This document shows positions 1-9,400 of a stretch of 64,000 bases of DNA, in pieces. The DNA is taken from contig BSQZ01000005.1 of the NCBI GenBank assembly GCA_033239005.1, positions 6,847,001 to 6,911,000 of the forward strand, in the 5' to 3' direction. The notes below the pieces were generated by a model. The model searched no databases and had not been told where the DNA came from. It saw nothing but the letters and a program-made list of their open reading frames with translations. Position 1 is the first letter of the stretch. Each line of letters starts with the position of its first letter. Both the position numbers and the translations under genes were made by a program. The DNA comes from Lamellibrachia satsuma (taxonomy: Eukaryota > Annelida > Polychaeta > Sabellida > Siboglinidae).

Positions 1-1111
1 TTGCTAGTTGTCCTAATAGCACTGGGAGACTGTCTGTTTGTGCTTGTCGTTTATAACCATAATCTTGTCCGTGTCGCTTGATGTCCAAATTCTGCGTCAA
101 ACCAAAACCGAAACTTGTGGTGCAACATACATCTACTGTAGATCGGACTAATTTAGCGCATGCGCTGCATGTGTGTCAGGGAAATTTAAAGAAATAAATT
201 TATTAAAAGCATCATTCATGCATGTATCTAACTCAAATATTTTGTAAGAATGATTATGAAATTTATAATTTTTTTGTTTGACTACGTTTTGAAAACTTTT
301 TATAATTATAGTTGTAGGATATATGAGTTTTAACTTGTTTATTGAATGGTATAAATAGTTTTGACATTTTATATGATGTAAATGAAACCAGCCTAAAAAG
401 GTATGTTTTCTCTTATACATTTTTTTTACTAAAAATAAAATAGGAGATATGACTCCACTGTGTTATATTCTGAATCAACAGTTGTCAAAGTGACTTGGAG
501 GAGGGTGATCAGAGATATCGAAGAATCGGATTTTTGATTTGACGTGGATTTGTGTTGAGTAGTTTTGTCTGGAAAATCAGTGTTTTTGGAATGTAAATCT
601 TGTGAAAATGTGTTGCTTTGCCCGCAACCAGGGGATGATTTCTGGGGTCAGATTCACATGAAGATAGACTTACTATGCAATCTTTTGATATACCATATAC
701 CTTAATATTAAGAATTATGTTATTGTACACTTTTCTTGGCAATAGATGAAATGTATGATTACTGCCAAGAAATGTGTAAATTCATAGTGTCAGTACTCCC
801 CCCATCTGTCTGACCCCTGGACCCCCGGGCAGAGCTGTCATTGGAGATGGTGTTATGTGTCTTGTTTCTGCTTTGCCTGTAGAGAATCACCGCTATCTGG
901 AAAGATGGCTGATCTTTTATATTGATATGGTTTTATCTATAAAGGTGCCTGTCTTTAAAGTGTGTAAACTATCATTGTTTTTGTTCATAAAGTATAAAAT
1001 AAATAATCATTCTTTTTGTTGACAAAATTCCAACAACAGTAAAATACCAGTACAGTTTTATTCCCAATCATTTCGTTTCTACTATCTATTACAATTTGGC
1101 CACGTTTGCAG
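1..1111. other. Non-coding stretch, no gene recognised
   Basis: AT-rich sequence with no convincing exon, RNA gene or named repeat. If the exons that follow belong to a neuroglian-like gene, this is one of its introns. Low-confidence statement of absence, read by eye only. Confidence 0.4.
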
Positions 1112-1260
1112 GATGAATACAAAACTGACGACGCTTATGACTTTGGTACCAAGCTACTGACCTTTATACAAAACACCTTGCATCGGAAATGAGATTTAGA
1201 CTTATTTTTTATATAACCATTTTTTCCATGACTGATGACATAATTTATTGTGGATGTGTG

Positions 1261-1300
<40 letters not shown>

Positions 1301-1559
1301 TGTGTGTATAACTTTAGATATAATATATATATATATATATAATGTATGTTTATATATGTGTATATATTTACATACATACATTCTAATTATGTATGCATAG
1401 AATGTAAATCACTTAGAGGCCTCAGTGGCTGTCATCTGTTGTGTGTTTTACTTCAGAACCTCCTAAGTACATGGCGCCAAGTCTGATGTGGGCGTCTGAC
1501 CCATTGACCGTCGCCATTAAGGGCGACAAACTCCATCTCAAGTGTATCTTCGCTGGATT
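1112..1559 (+). CDS. Partial neuroglian/L1CAM-like cell-adhesion protein, two exons entering an Ig domain
   Basis: Two exons are visible: 1112-1145 (after TTTGCAG, before GTACCA) and 1457-1559 (after ACTTCAG, before GTAAGTG). They join in phase. The translation runs DEYKTDDAYDF, then EPPKYMAPSLMW, then ASDPLTVAIKGDKLHL, then KCIFAG. The pattern G-x-x-L-x-L-x-C-I-x-x-G after a proline-rich linker is the start of an I-set Ig domain. It most resembles the third Ig domain of neuroglian/L1CAM/neurofascin proteins, which are transmembrane neuronal adhesion molecules (family knowledge). The next exon, which should carry the second Ig cysteine, is not seen downstream; a Mutator-like element begins about 60 bp after the donor. 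It could be a live gene with a very long intron, a partial duplicate, or another I-set protein. Confidence 0.5.
1255..1345. repeat. Microsatellites (TGCG)n and (TA)n
   Basis: A GTGC/GTGT tract is followed by a short TA tract, inside the intron between the two Ig-protein exons. Confidence 0.9.
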
Positions 1560-1630
1560 GTAAGTGTTTCTTGTTTGATGGCGGCTGCTAAATCTATGAT
1601 ATAACCCATCTTGAATGGTGAATCCAGGAC

Positions 1631-1735
1631 AAAACCCCACTCGGATATAACCCCACTGGACATAACCCCACTGGACGAAACCCCACTCGGACATAACCCC
1701 ACTCAGACAAAACCCCACTAAGACAAAACCCCACT
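1631..1735. repeat. Left terminal inverted repeat of the MULE, 7 subrepeats
   Basis: Seven copies of an AACCCCACT-type motif, with CCCC starting at about 1635, 1651, 1666, 1681, 1697, 1713 and 1729 (period 15-16 bp). It is the reverse complement of the array at 4553-4684. Confidence 0.85.
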
Positions 1736-1745
1736 TTTATTTTTT

Positions 1746-2099
1746 TAGAAGTAATGAAAATTTAAAAAATTAGGTAAAAATAAATAATATTTTGAAATGA
1801 AGTAACTATATTTCTGCTTGCACTTCAAAAGGAATTGTTTTCAAATGTAAATTTGGTCCTATTAGATGTTTAATATAGCCATAAATTAAGTGGATGTTTC
1901 TCTGTTGTACTTGGTGATGTACGTAATGGGATCAGCCCTGACAGCAGTTAAGGGAAGTCAGTAGAATTGGTTTCTTCTAACTGCTACATCAGAGCTAAAT
2001 GGTTCAAGGGGGATAATTTAGGACATCAATTTAAGGGAAGCCAGTAAAATTGGCTTTTCTTAGTTGCTAGTTACATTACAGTTGACCGGTATTAAAGGG
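1746..2099. other. Upstream region of the MULE gene with a duplicated motif
   Basis: AT-rich. It contains two direct copies, at about 1946-1987 and 2029-2075, of a motif beginning TTAAGGGAAG and containing CAGTA and TTGG. A third weak match (GACACCAGTAAA) overlaps the TATA region. These could be transposase-binding or promoter elements. Confidence 0.5.
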
Positions 2100-2108
2100 T
2101 ATAAAAGG
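2100..2108 (+). promoter_or_regulatory. TATA box of the MULE transposase gene
   Basis: TATAAAAGG lies 44 bases upstream of the ATG at 2144, a normal core-promoter position for a short 5' leader. Confidence 0.55.
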
Positions 2109-2143
2109 ACACCAGTAAACATGAACCTTCATTATTCTACAAC

Positions 2144-4397
2144 ATGGAGATCGTCATCAACAACAAAGGTGGTCTAAAGCTGATGCACGGAGGCTACATA
2201 TACACCCGAAAATATATCAAAAAGACTGTCCGATGGGAGTGCTCCAACCGCACAGCGTTCAGTTGTAAGGGAGGTGTGACTACCAATGCTGAGGTAAATA
2301 TCTTTTGTAAATTACCAGAGATGAGAAATTATAGATATATAGCTGATTTCAGATATTTTTGTTTAGAATGTCAAATTAAAAAACACTGATACAAATTATT
2401 ATGAAGGCCTGTTGCATGGTATTGTGTAAAAGTGTCCTTGGTTAGAAAATGTATTATAATTTTTGAGTCATAACAGTATACAAAATTTAACATTTGCCAC
2501 CAGATGTACAATTATTTTCTGATTGTGGTTGGATCGAATTACCGGTTGGATCAACTAACGGTGCACATAAATACCATCAATTTAGATTAATATTGTTCTG
2601 CTTTGATGAATAATTTAAATTGTTTCATTATGAATGCATTTAAAATACGCTTTGATTGGAACAACCAGTTCTTAGCCACCTGGTTAATAGCTTGTGAATA
2701 TGTGCCTGATAAAATGTAATAATTGCTTAGAACTATTTCATTACCTATATGTTACATGAATTACTGTTGCATTTTCAAGGTCAGTGTTGATAATAAAGTT
2801 TCAGAAAATGTTAATTTCCATGTATTCAAAATGACCTTCTCCAAGGACAGTACTGTCCATCATATGATTTTCAAAGAGCAGATTGTCAACAAAAACCATA
2901 ATATTATATGATTAATTATACCACTATCACACTTTTGCCATATGAAGGTTTGTTGTAGATAATTTTCCAGAGACCTTAATTTTTTGATCCAGTTGTCCAA
3001 AATTTTTATACAATACAATGCTACAAACATGAATGAAAATTTGAAAAATTATTACTACCTTTTCATATTACAACTAATATTATATTTTTCTTTGTACCTT
3101 TGCAGATAACAACTGTCACCAGCATGACACCGCACAGCCATGATCCACAGGAACAGTCTGTAGCTGTTGCTAAGTTACGTGCCTCACTCAAGGAGCGTGC
3201 AGCTGGATCACGTGGTACACTAACACAGCTCATGTCAGACCACACCACAGATGTGCCTGTAGATATACGTGCTGCACTCAAGTCAAGCGCTCTCTCAGGC
3301 GGGAACGTGCCAAGCACATGCCCAAGAACCCAGCGTCGCTCAGTGAACTCATGCTAGATGGGGAGTGGACCACCACTGTTGATGGAGACCCCTTCGTCAT
3401 CTATGACAACGGTGTTGATTCTTCTGCCAGGATGTTAGTTTTTGGGACTGACCTTGGACTTCGCCACCTCACTAGTTCTGACTCCTGGTTTATGGATGGC
3501 ACCTTCGATGTTGCACCACTCCTATTCACTCAGTTATACGTGATCCGTGTACCACTTGGAGAATCAGCTGTGACATGTGTCTACGCCATCCTACCCAACA
3601 ATCACCAGGAAACCTATGAGGAACTTTTCTCAGCTATTCAGGACCGGTGCACTGAGCTTGGCTTCAATGTTGACCCCACCACTGTGACCATGGATTTTTA
3701 GCAGGCAGTGATCAACGCCATGCAATCATCATTTGGACCTCATGTCAACATCCATGGATGTTTTTATCATCTTGCCCAGTCCACATGGAGGAAGATTCAG
3801 AGTCTTGGTCTGGTACAGCGTTATCGCGAGGAAGACAACGTTAAGCTCTTCTGTGGGATGATGGATGGTCTGGCTTTCCTGCCTGAAGATGATGTACCTG
3901 ATGGCATGGCCTACCTGCGTGATAACATTCCTGAGGGACTAGAACCCCTTCTGCAGTACTTTGATCAAATCTATGTGTCCGGTACCTACCGTCAGATACA
4001 GCTACCCCAACGTCCAGATGACACTATGCCTCCACTTCACATGCGTCGCAAGCCACCTATGTATCCACCATCCATATGGAATGTGCACAACATCACCCTT
4101 CACGGCAGTTCCAGAACCAACAACATATGTGAGGGTTGGAACAATGCCTTCTCCAACTTGATAGGACATGCTCATCCAACTATCTGGAGGGCCATCGACA
4201 CTATCCGGAAGGACCAGGCACAGGTTGCCACTGCACTGCTACGTGACCAGCATGGTGAACCACCAGTCAAGCGAACGCGGCGCCACATAGTTCAGCTCCA
4301 GACGAAGCTTCACAATCTGTGTACTGCCCGTCGTGATGGCACCAAGTCAATTCCCGATACATTGAGGGGCATTGGACACTGTGTGAGATGGAAGTAG
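2144..4397 (+). pseudogene. FLYWCH zinc finger plus MULE transposase, broken
   Basis: Exon 1 (2144-2293) starts at the ATG after the TATA box. An 812-bp GT-AG intron follows, and coding resumes at 3106 in the same phase. The N-terminus is a FLYWCH finger: NKGGLKLMHGGYIYTRKY, W-E-C, a second C after seven residues, then H-x-H (PHSH) just after the intron. A MULE DDE domain follows, with the first catalytic Asp in FMDGTF (near 3495), the second in TMDF (3693-3698) and the likely Glu in NNICEGWNNAF (near 4130). Two lesions are visible. A tandem 5-bp TCAAG duplication at 3278-3287 shifts the frame, and a TAG at 3699-3701 directly follows the second catalytic Asp. The frame is otherwise open to the stop at 4397, so decay is recent. 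Transposase activity is family knowledge; this copy should not make a full-length enzyme. Confidence 0.85.
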
Positions 4398-4552
4398 TTT
4401 AATGTAGTTTTCATGATAACAATATGTGAGGTAGTAGTTTAATGTTGTTTTCATAGTTGCATACTTATCAATGTTGTATGGTGATACATTGACATTAATA
4501 AAACAGAAAATAACAAATATTGTTGTCTTTGAATCTATATGCAGTAGGCCAA

Positions 4553-4684
4553 AAGGGGTTTTGTCTGAGTGGGGTTGAGTGGGGTTATGTCCGAGTAGGG
4601 TTTTGTCCGAGTGGGGTTTGGTCCGAGTGGGGTTATGTCCAGTGGGGTTATGTCTGAGTGGGGTTTTGTCCAGTGGGGTTATGT
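4553..4684. repeat. Right terminal inverted repeat of the MULE, 9 subrepeats
   Basis: Nine GTGGGGTT-type motifs spaced mostly 15-16 bp apart, reverse complementary to the left array. The copy near 4597 has AGGG in place of GGGG, and one unit is shortened to 10 bp. Confidence 0.85.
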
Positions 4685-5013
4685 CTGTTTACCAACAAGG
4701 GTGCATCTGGTGGTTTGACTGCACCATCAGCACAACTTATGCACATTTTGAAACAAGTGGAACATACATTTTCACTATACATTGGTGATCTGCTTGCCAG
4801 CAGTGGTCTTTTAAAAGGACTAGAAAAACTTGTTTCAAATCGTGTTGCACTGTCCACCTTACAAGTGAGTTCTTCACATTCTTTCGTTGTTAAGCAATTA
4901 GTTAACTTGTACTTAAGATGTCGCCTGCATTATTACTTTAAATTTGAAACTAGACGACTTTTGCAGGTTACACACAAGCGAAACCGAAAAGCTCAGGCTA
5001 TATTACATGAGTG
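4685..5013 (+). pseudogene. C-terminal piece of an unidentified transposase-like protein
   Basis: Directly after the MULE right end an open frame reads NKGASGGLTAPSAQ, LMHILKQVEHTFS, then a basic end LHYYFKFETRRLL and KRNRKAQA, stopping at 5013. The pattern of a glycine-rich turn, helices and a short basic tail resembles the C-terminus of P-element/THAP-type transposases, but I cannot assign it firmly. There is no start codon of its own, so it is a 5'-truncated relic or a late exon. Confidence 0.3.
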
Positions 5014-5699
5014 AAATATGCTACCATAACCATTGATCAATGGTGGCCAGTATTGTCAAGTGTGTTGTGGGATACTTCCAGCGTGGCAATACTTTCTGTA
5101 ATAGAAAAGTGTTTTGTGTGTTATGTTAAGGGGAGATAATGGCAGGTGGAATGATGTTTTTTGAAATATGTTACTAAAATGTGCTTAATTAACTTTATTG
5201 ACATATTTCTAAATTAGTTTTACTCATGGATACAGTTTGCATCTACCATGTAATCAAATAATTTTTTTGTAAAAATTTAGCGGGTTAACAAATAAAATGT
5301 ATTGATAAAAAATTTACATTTACAATATATCTTTGAAAATTAGGGGGAAAATATTCTAATGTTGTAATTTTTTAGAGGGGCAATAAAACTTTGATACATA
5401 GGCCATTTTGGTTGTTGCCATGGAAACGAGGGTCTGGCATAAAATGTTCATAATTTATTTCACTAAGAAAAACCAATCTACATTTTGGGCATACAAAATT
5501 GTAGTAACTATACAAAAAAAACATCCTATCCAGCTGTCACATCTCCCTTTAATCAGCAGTTTGAAAATCACATTTAGGTAATTTTTGCGTCACCTGACTC
5601 CAATTTCAATGAAAAAAAATCAAATTCACTACATATTTTTAATGAATTTAAAATATTATTGAAATTTTACCAAAATTAACACACTAACCATTACATCCA
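5014..5699. other. AT-rich intergenic stretch, nothing recognised
   Basis: No coding pattern, RNA gene or named repeat seen. Confidence 0.4.
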
Positions 5700-6437
5700 C
5701 AAGTGTAGCTAGGCATACATTCATGTGGAAACACAAATATAAGACTGTCTGGTTGTACATTTTTTTAAAGCAAACTAATTTGCAATCTGGTGCGTATCAG
5801 TATTCATAGTGTTAACATGCATTAATGACCTGTTTACTATGTAATAGCACAATTAATTATAACAGCTAGTGAAGAACTATTGCTATGCATGTACATGTAA
5901 TACAATATCATTAAAAATCTTTGAATGATACATTGCCCTCATCAAATACTGGCTTGGCGTGTCAGTTATATCAGTGGGTACGTTCTCATTCTACCATCGA
6001 GTGGCTTGCTCGCCTCAATCCAAATACTGTATCCCTGTTACCTCTGCAGCACTGTCAAATAATGCATTCCATACTTCTGCTTTGGCACTTTCCTGCTGCA
6101 GCAGGGCAATTGTAGTGTATGCCTCTTTGGCAGAGGTTACACTGGACTGTAGAAATGTGGTCAGAGGAAGCCCCCCTTGGAGGACTTCCTCAATGGTCAC
6201 TGAATGGGTATATCACAGAGCGATTGCAGATTACTTCTGTTGTTCATATCAGCTTGTGCATTCTCGTAGAGCTCAGCCTGAAAGACAAGTAAACTTTAGG
6301 TTAAGTACAGGGTAGTTGAAAGAGAAGGTGATCTGTTGGTCTGTGTCCATCTTACTTCTAACTACTTGCTGTAGTAATGGCCAAGTAAACATGGTGTCCT
6401 TTACAGTTAGTGTAGATGGTGCTAGGTAGACCCTATC
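5700..6437 (-). mobile_element. Decayed antisense copy of an unidentified element (copy 1)
   Basis: Homologous along its length to 8842-9400. Shared blocks include GTAGCTAGG, CATTCATGTGGAA, AAAGCAAAC, AATCTGGTGC, ACAGCTAGTGAAG, GAGCTCAGCCTGAAAGAC and GGTGTCCTTT. The minus strand shows remnants of protein such as FLQSSVTSAKEAY and ALFDSAAEVTGIQY, with several stops. The protein family is not recognised. The block joins a truncated MULE end at 6437. Confidence 0.55.
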
Positions 6438-6568
6438 AGCTGATACATTAACATTAATAAAACAGAAAATAACAAACATTGTTGTCTTTAAATCTATATG
6501 CAGTAGGCCAAAAGGGGTTATGTCCGAGTGGGGTTTTGTCCGAGTGGGGTTTGGTCCGAGTGGGGATT
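6437..6568 (+). mobile_element. Truncated right end of a second MULE copy
   Basis: Matches 4478-4640 closely: the ACATTAATAAAACAG segment, ATCTATATGCAGTAGG, then four GTGGGGTT subrepeats. Only the last 130 bp or so of the element remains. Confidence 0.85.
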
Positions 6569-7206
6569 AGAATGTCCACTGGTTTGGTCAAAGGGTGATT
6601 AAGTTGATGGTTAATCATAGCTTGATTGCCTCTGCAAATATGTCTAATGTAAATATTTGGGGCTGGCTGCTTCCAGCCAGGTGAACTTAAGTGGCTTGGT
6701 ATGGGGTTATTAGATCTATGCAAAAGCATACATTCATGCCAAAAATATGCGGTTTACAGAGTCTAGACATCACGGATTAAGGGATAGGAAGTTAAGTTTG
6801 ACCTAAAGAAGAATGGTGGGAAACATGCATTAATTGTGATGATGTGAAACAAGTGCCACTATTCCAGTCACAGCGTTTTGGAAAGCCAGTACAGGTTTAA
6901 AGAATTACAATACAAAGATATGGGCATGCGACTATGCCTATATTTTATATGAAATGTCTCTATTAAAAGAGTGCACATTATTATTATAATACCATAGGAA
7001 GTCCCATTGTTGAAAAGAGGTTAAACTGCATTCCCATGTATAAAGCACTAGTGTCATTTATAATTCCATGCAAGGTCTCAATTTGCAACTATATAATACT
7101 AAAGAAATAATTTTAAGCATTCATTAACCGGAATTACAATTTATAATCAGTTTTTATTAATAATAAAATTAATAATCTTGGTTTTGTATGAATATTTTAT
7201 TATGTC
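6569..7206. other. Intergenic stretch, nothing recognised
   Basis: AT-rich sequence without a supported feature. Confidence 0.4.
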
Positions 7207-7355
7207 CAGGCCAAGCCCGGCCCGGCCCAAGCCCGATGTGTTTAAATTTTTTTCAGCCCAGCCCCGCCCGGGCCCGCAATATGTAAGCCCAGGCCCGGCC
7301 CGTGAAATTATGTAGAGGCCCGCGGGCTGCGGGCCGGGCCGGGCCGGGCTTAGAC
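7207..7355. repeat. GC-rich inverted repeat with G-quadruplex potential
   Basis: CCGGCCCGGCCC-rich arm near 7207-7236 and GGGCCGGGCCGGGCC arm near 7324-7352, in otherwise AT-rich DNA. The right arm carries five GGG runs with short loops, a canonical quadruplex pattern. Confidence 0.65.
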
Positions 7356-7499
7356 CCAAAGTCCTGTCCGTGCAGGGCACTAGAGACAGTGTACATATTT
7401 GTTGAGAAATCAATTCGGCGAGAAGGTGACCAAAGTGGCGACGTGCAGCCTGCATATAATTACTCTATATACTATGACATCAGCTCATAAGGAAAACCA

Positions 7500-8345
7500 A
7501 TCATAACACAGAATCCCTTACAGATTTTTAAGAGCGTTTTCAAAATGCGTTTCACTGAGATGACATAGAATCCATCATAAGCTAATGATAAAAATGTCCA
7601 TCATAATGTCTAAAGTGTACACAATTCGGCAAAATTAATAGAAAAGTTGTCCAAAATTGGCTGATAATACGACCAATCGAACACTTTTCACATACATTTG
7701 ACAGATTTGCTCACTGGGTGAAGAAAAAAAAATTATTTTAAAAAGAAGACGCCGCGTCGCAGAGGACATTGTTTCTGTGACACACCGGCGACGTGTTGTT
7801 TTGATTTTCATTAACAAAGCTTGTCATCGAGTATATCAATATGAAGGTTAGGGGTGTACCTATTTTGGTTAGACACAGCTAAACAATTGCTAAAAAATTA
7901 ATAGCAAACGTTTCGCGAACAACCTTGACCTTCGCGATGCCGTAAAACACCGCACACAGCTATTTGTCAACGTCGGTGCTGTAAAATAGACGCTGTAGAC
8001 AAAAACCATAATTTACGAGCTATTCATCGCTGACATTTTGAAAACTAATTTGACTGTGAAAACTGGATCTCTACGTAAAAGTGGAGTCAAGATAATACGC
8101 ATTTAGCCTAGGTAAATTTGACTGTTTATGATGGATATATTTTGCTGTATGAGCGGTCTAACCTCGTCGTATGCTAGCATATGAGCGTTTTTAAGAACTT
8201 TTCTGTGAGCGTTGTTGTGATTTATTCTTAGTGAAACGCAATTTTCAGTTTCGATCATAGCTAAGCCTAAGCCTAAGGAGCGAAATAATTTTTTAAGAGC
8301 GAAATCGTGTTTAAGAGCTCATAAGAATATTAGTGAAACGGTGCC
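7500..8345. repeat. Possible TIR-bounded relic with AGTGAAACG-type ends
   Basis: ATGCGTTTCACTGAGA near 7546 is inverted relative to TTAGTGAAACGCAATTTT near 8229. A TAAGAGCG motif recurs at both sides (about 7527 and 8293). The interior has no coding pattern. Only moderate similarity by eye. Confidence 0.3.
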
Positions 8346-8470
8346 TAGGTTAGGGCTAGGCTATTCACACTTTATCAAGTTACCTGCCGATCTAACAATC
8401 AAATTCAATTATTTTGGGGCCGCTAATACTTATAAACTAGTGTACAACTATTACCACCAAAGGGCACCAC

Positions 8471-8549
8471 TGATCGGGTTAACTCGGGAATTAACCTGTC
8501 ACCGCCAGATGGCACCACCGGTCGTGTTAATTCCCGAATTAACCCGACC
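8471..8549. repeat. Hairpin-forming inverted repeat
   Basis: Arms of about 25 bp, left CGGGTTAACTCGGGAATT and right AATTCCCGAATTAACCCG, differ at only a few bases and enclose a short loop with a GGCACCAC direct repeat. Confidence 0.7.
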
Positions 8550-8841
8550 AGCTATAACACGGGTTGACATGCTGTGGTGCCAAACTCGCTTTGTCGTGTT
8601 CACGAAGGCGCGAGCGTCAGCTAACCGAGACTAACCAAATAAAGTCGTTACGCACGACGTTGTGTTTCTGTTGTCGATCTGTGCATGATTACACTTTAGG
8701 CCACTCAATGCTGGTGCAACGTGCTGTAATCTTCTGCAATGACATCCCGACGCTAAGCCGTACAACATTGACACTAAGACTAATATGTTGGTTTATTAGT
8801 AATGTGCGTTCTCCTTCAAGGTGGCCACACGTGGCGATGAC

Positions 8842-9400
8842 CAGGGGCGTAGCTAGGTATATATTCATGTGGAAGCACACATCTAAGAGAGGGTCTGGAT
8901 GTCCATTTTTTTTTAAAGCAAACCAATCATTTGAAATCTGGTGCACTTTGAAGTCAAACAAATAAAATAAACAAAGAATACGTACTCTTCCGGCCATGGA
9001 GATAAACATGATCCACCTACTCGTCAACCATCCCTGGTAAAGGTCAACTTTCAGTGTATCATATATGAATAACCAGTTTAAATGTGCTATGATTTTGCTG
9101 TTTATTAAGATTGTTTACATATTTCAATTAATTAAAACAGCTAGTGAAGCATTGTCGCAATACACGTGCATTGGTTATGTTGTTTATGATGCTGGTGCAC
9201 CATTATCTAACTCGAGCTCAGCCTGAAAGACCTCTGGGCTGAGTACTTGAAGGAGAAGGCGATCTTCTGGACTGTGTTCATACTTCTGTTTGCTGGCATG
9301 CACAGTAGTCAAGTTAACACTGTGTCCTTTGCAGTGATGTATAGATGACACAAGATAGGCCTTATCTGCTGCCTGATTCATACTTGCACTCGCACGGTGG
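8842..9400 (-). mobile_element. Decayed antisense copy of an unidentified element (copy 2)
   Basis: Begins near CAGGGGCGTAGCTAGG, a motif typical of mobile-element ends, and matches 5700-6437. The minus strand has an open stretch (9184-9381) with blocks AADKAYLVSSIHHCKG, DRLLLQVLSPEVF and QAELELD. This coding segment is better preserved than in copy 1. Family unknown to me. Confidence 0.5.

Larger units (their letters stand above)
1622..4690 (+). mobile_element. Mutator-like (MULE) DNA transposon with subrepeat-array inverted termini
   Basis: An element of about 3.1 kb bounded by inverted arrays of a 15-16 bp motif. The left end reads CCCCACT-x-GGACATAA and the right end is its reverse complement, AGTGGGGTTATGTCC. 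Between them lie a TATA box, a two-exon transposase gene and an AATAAA signal near 4496. A second copy of the right end lies at 6437-6568, which shows the family has several copies. No clear target-site duplication was found, so the outer limits are approximate. It sits about 60 bp downstream of the Ig-protein splice donor. Confidence 0.8.
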
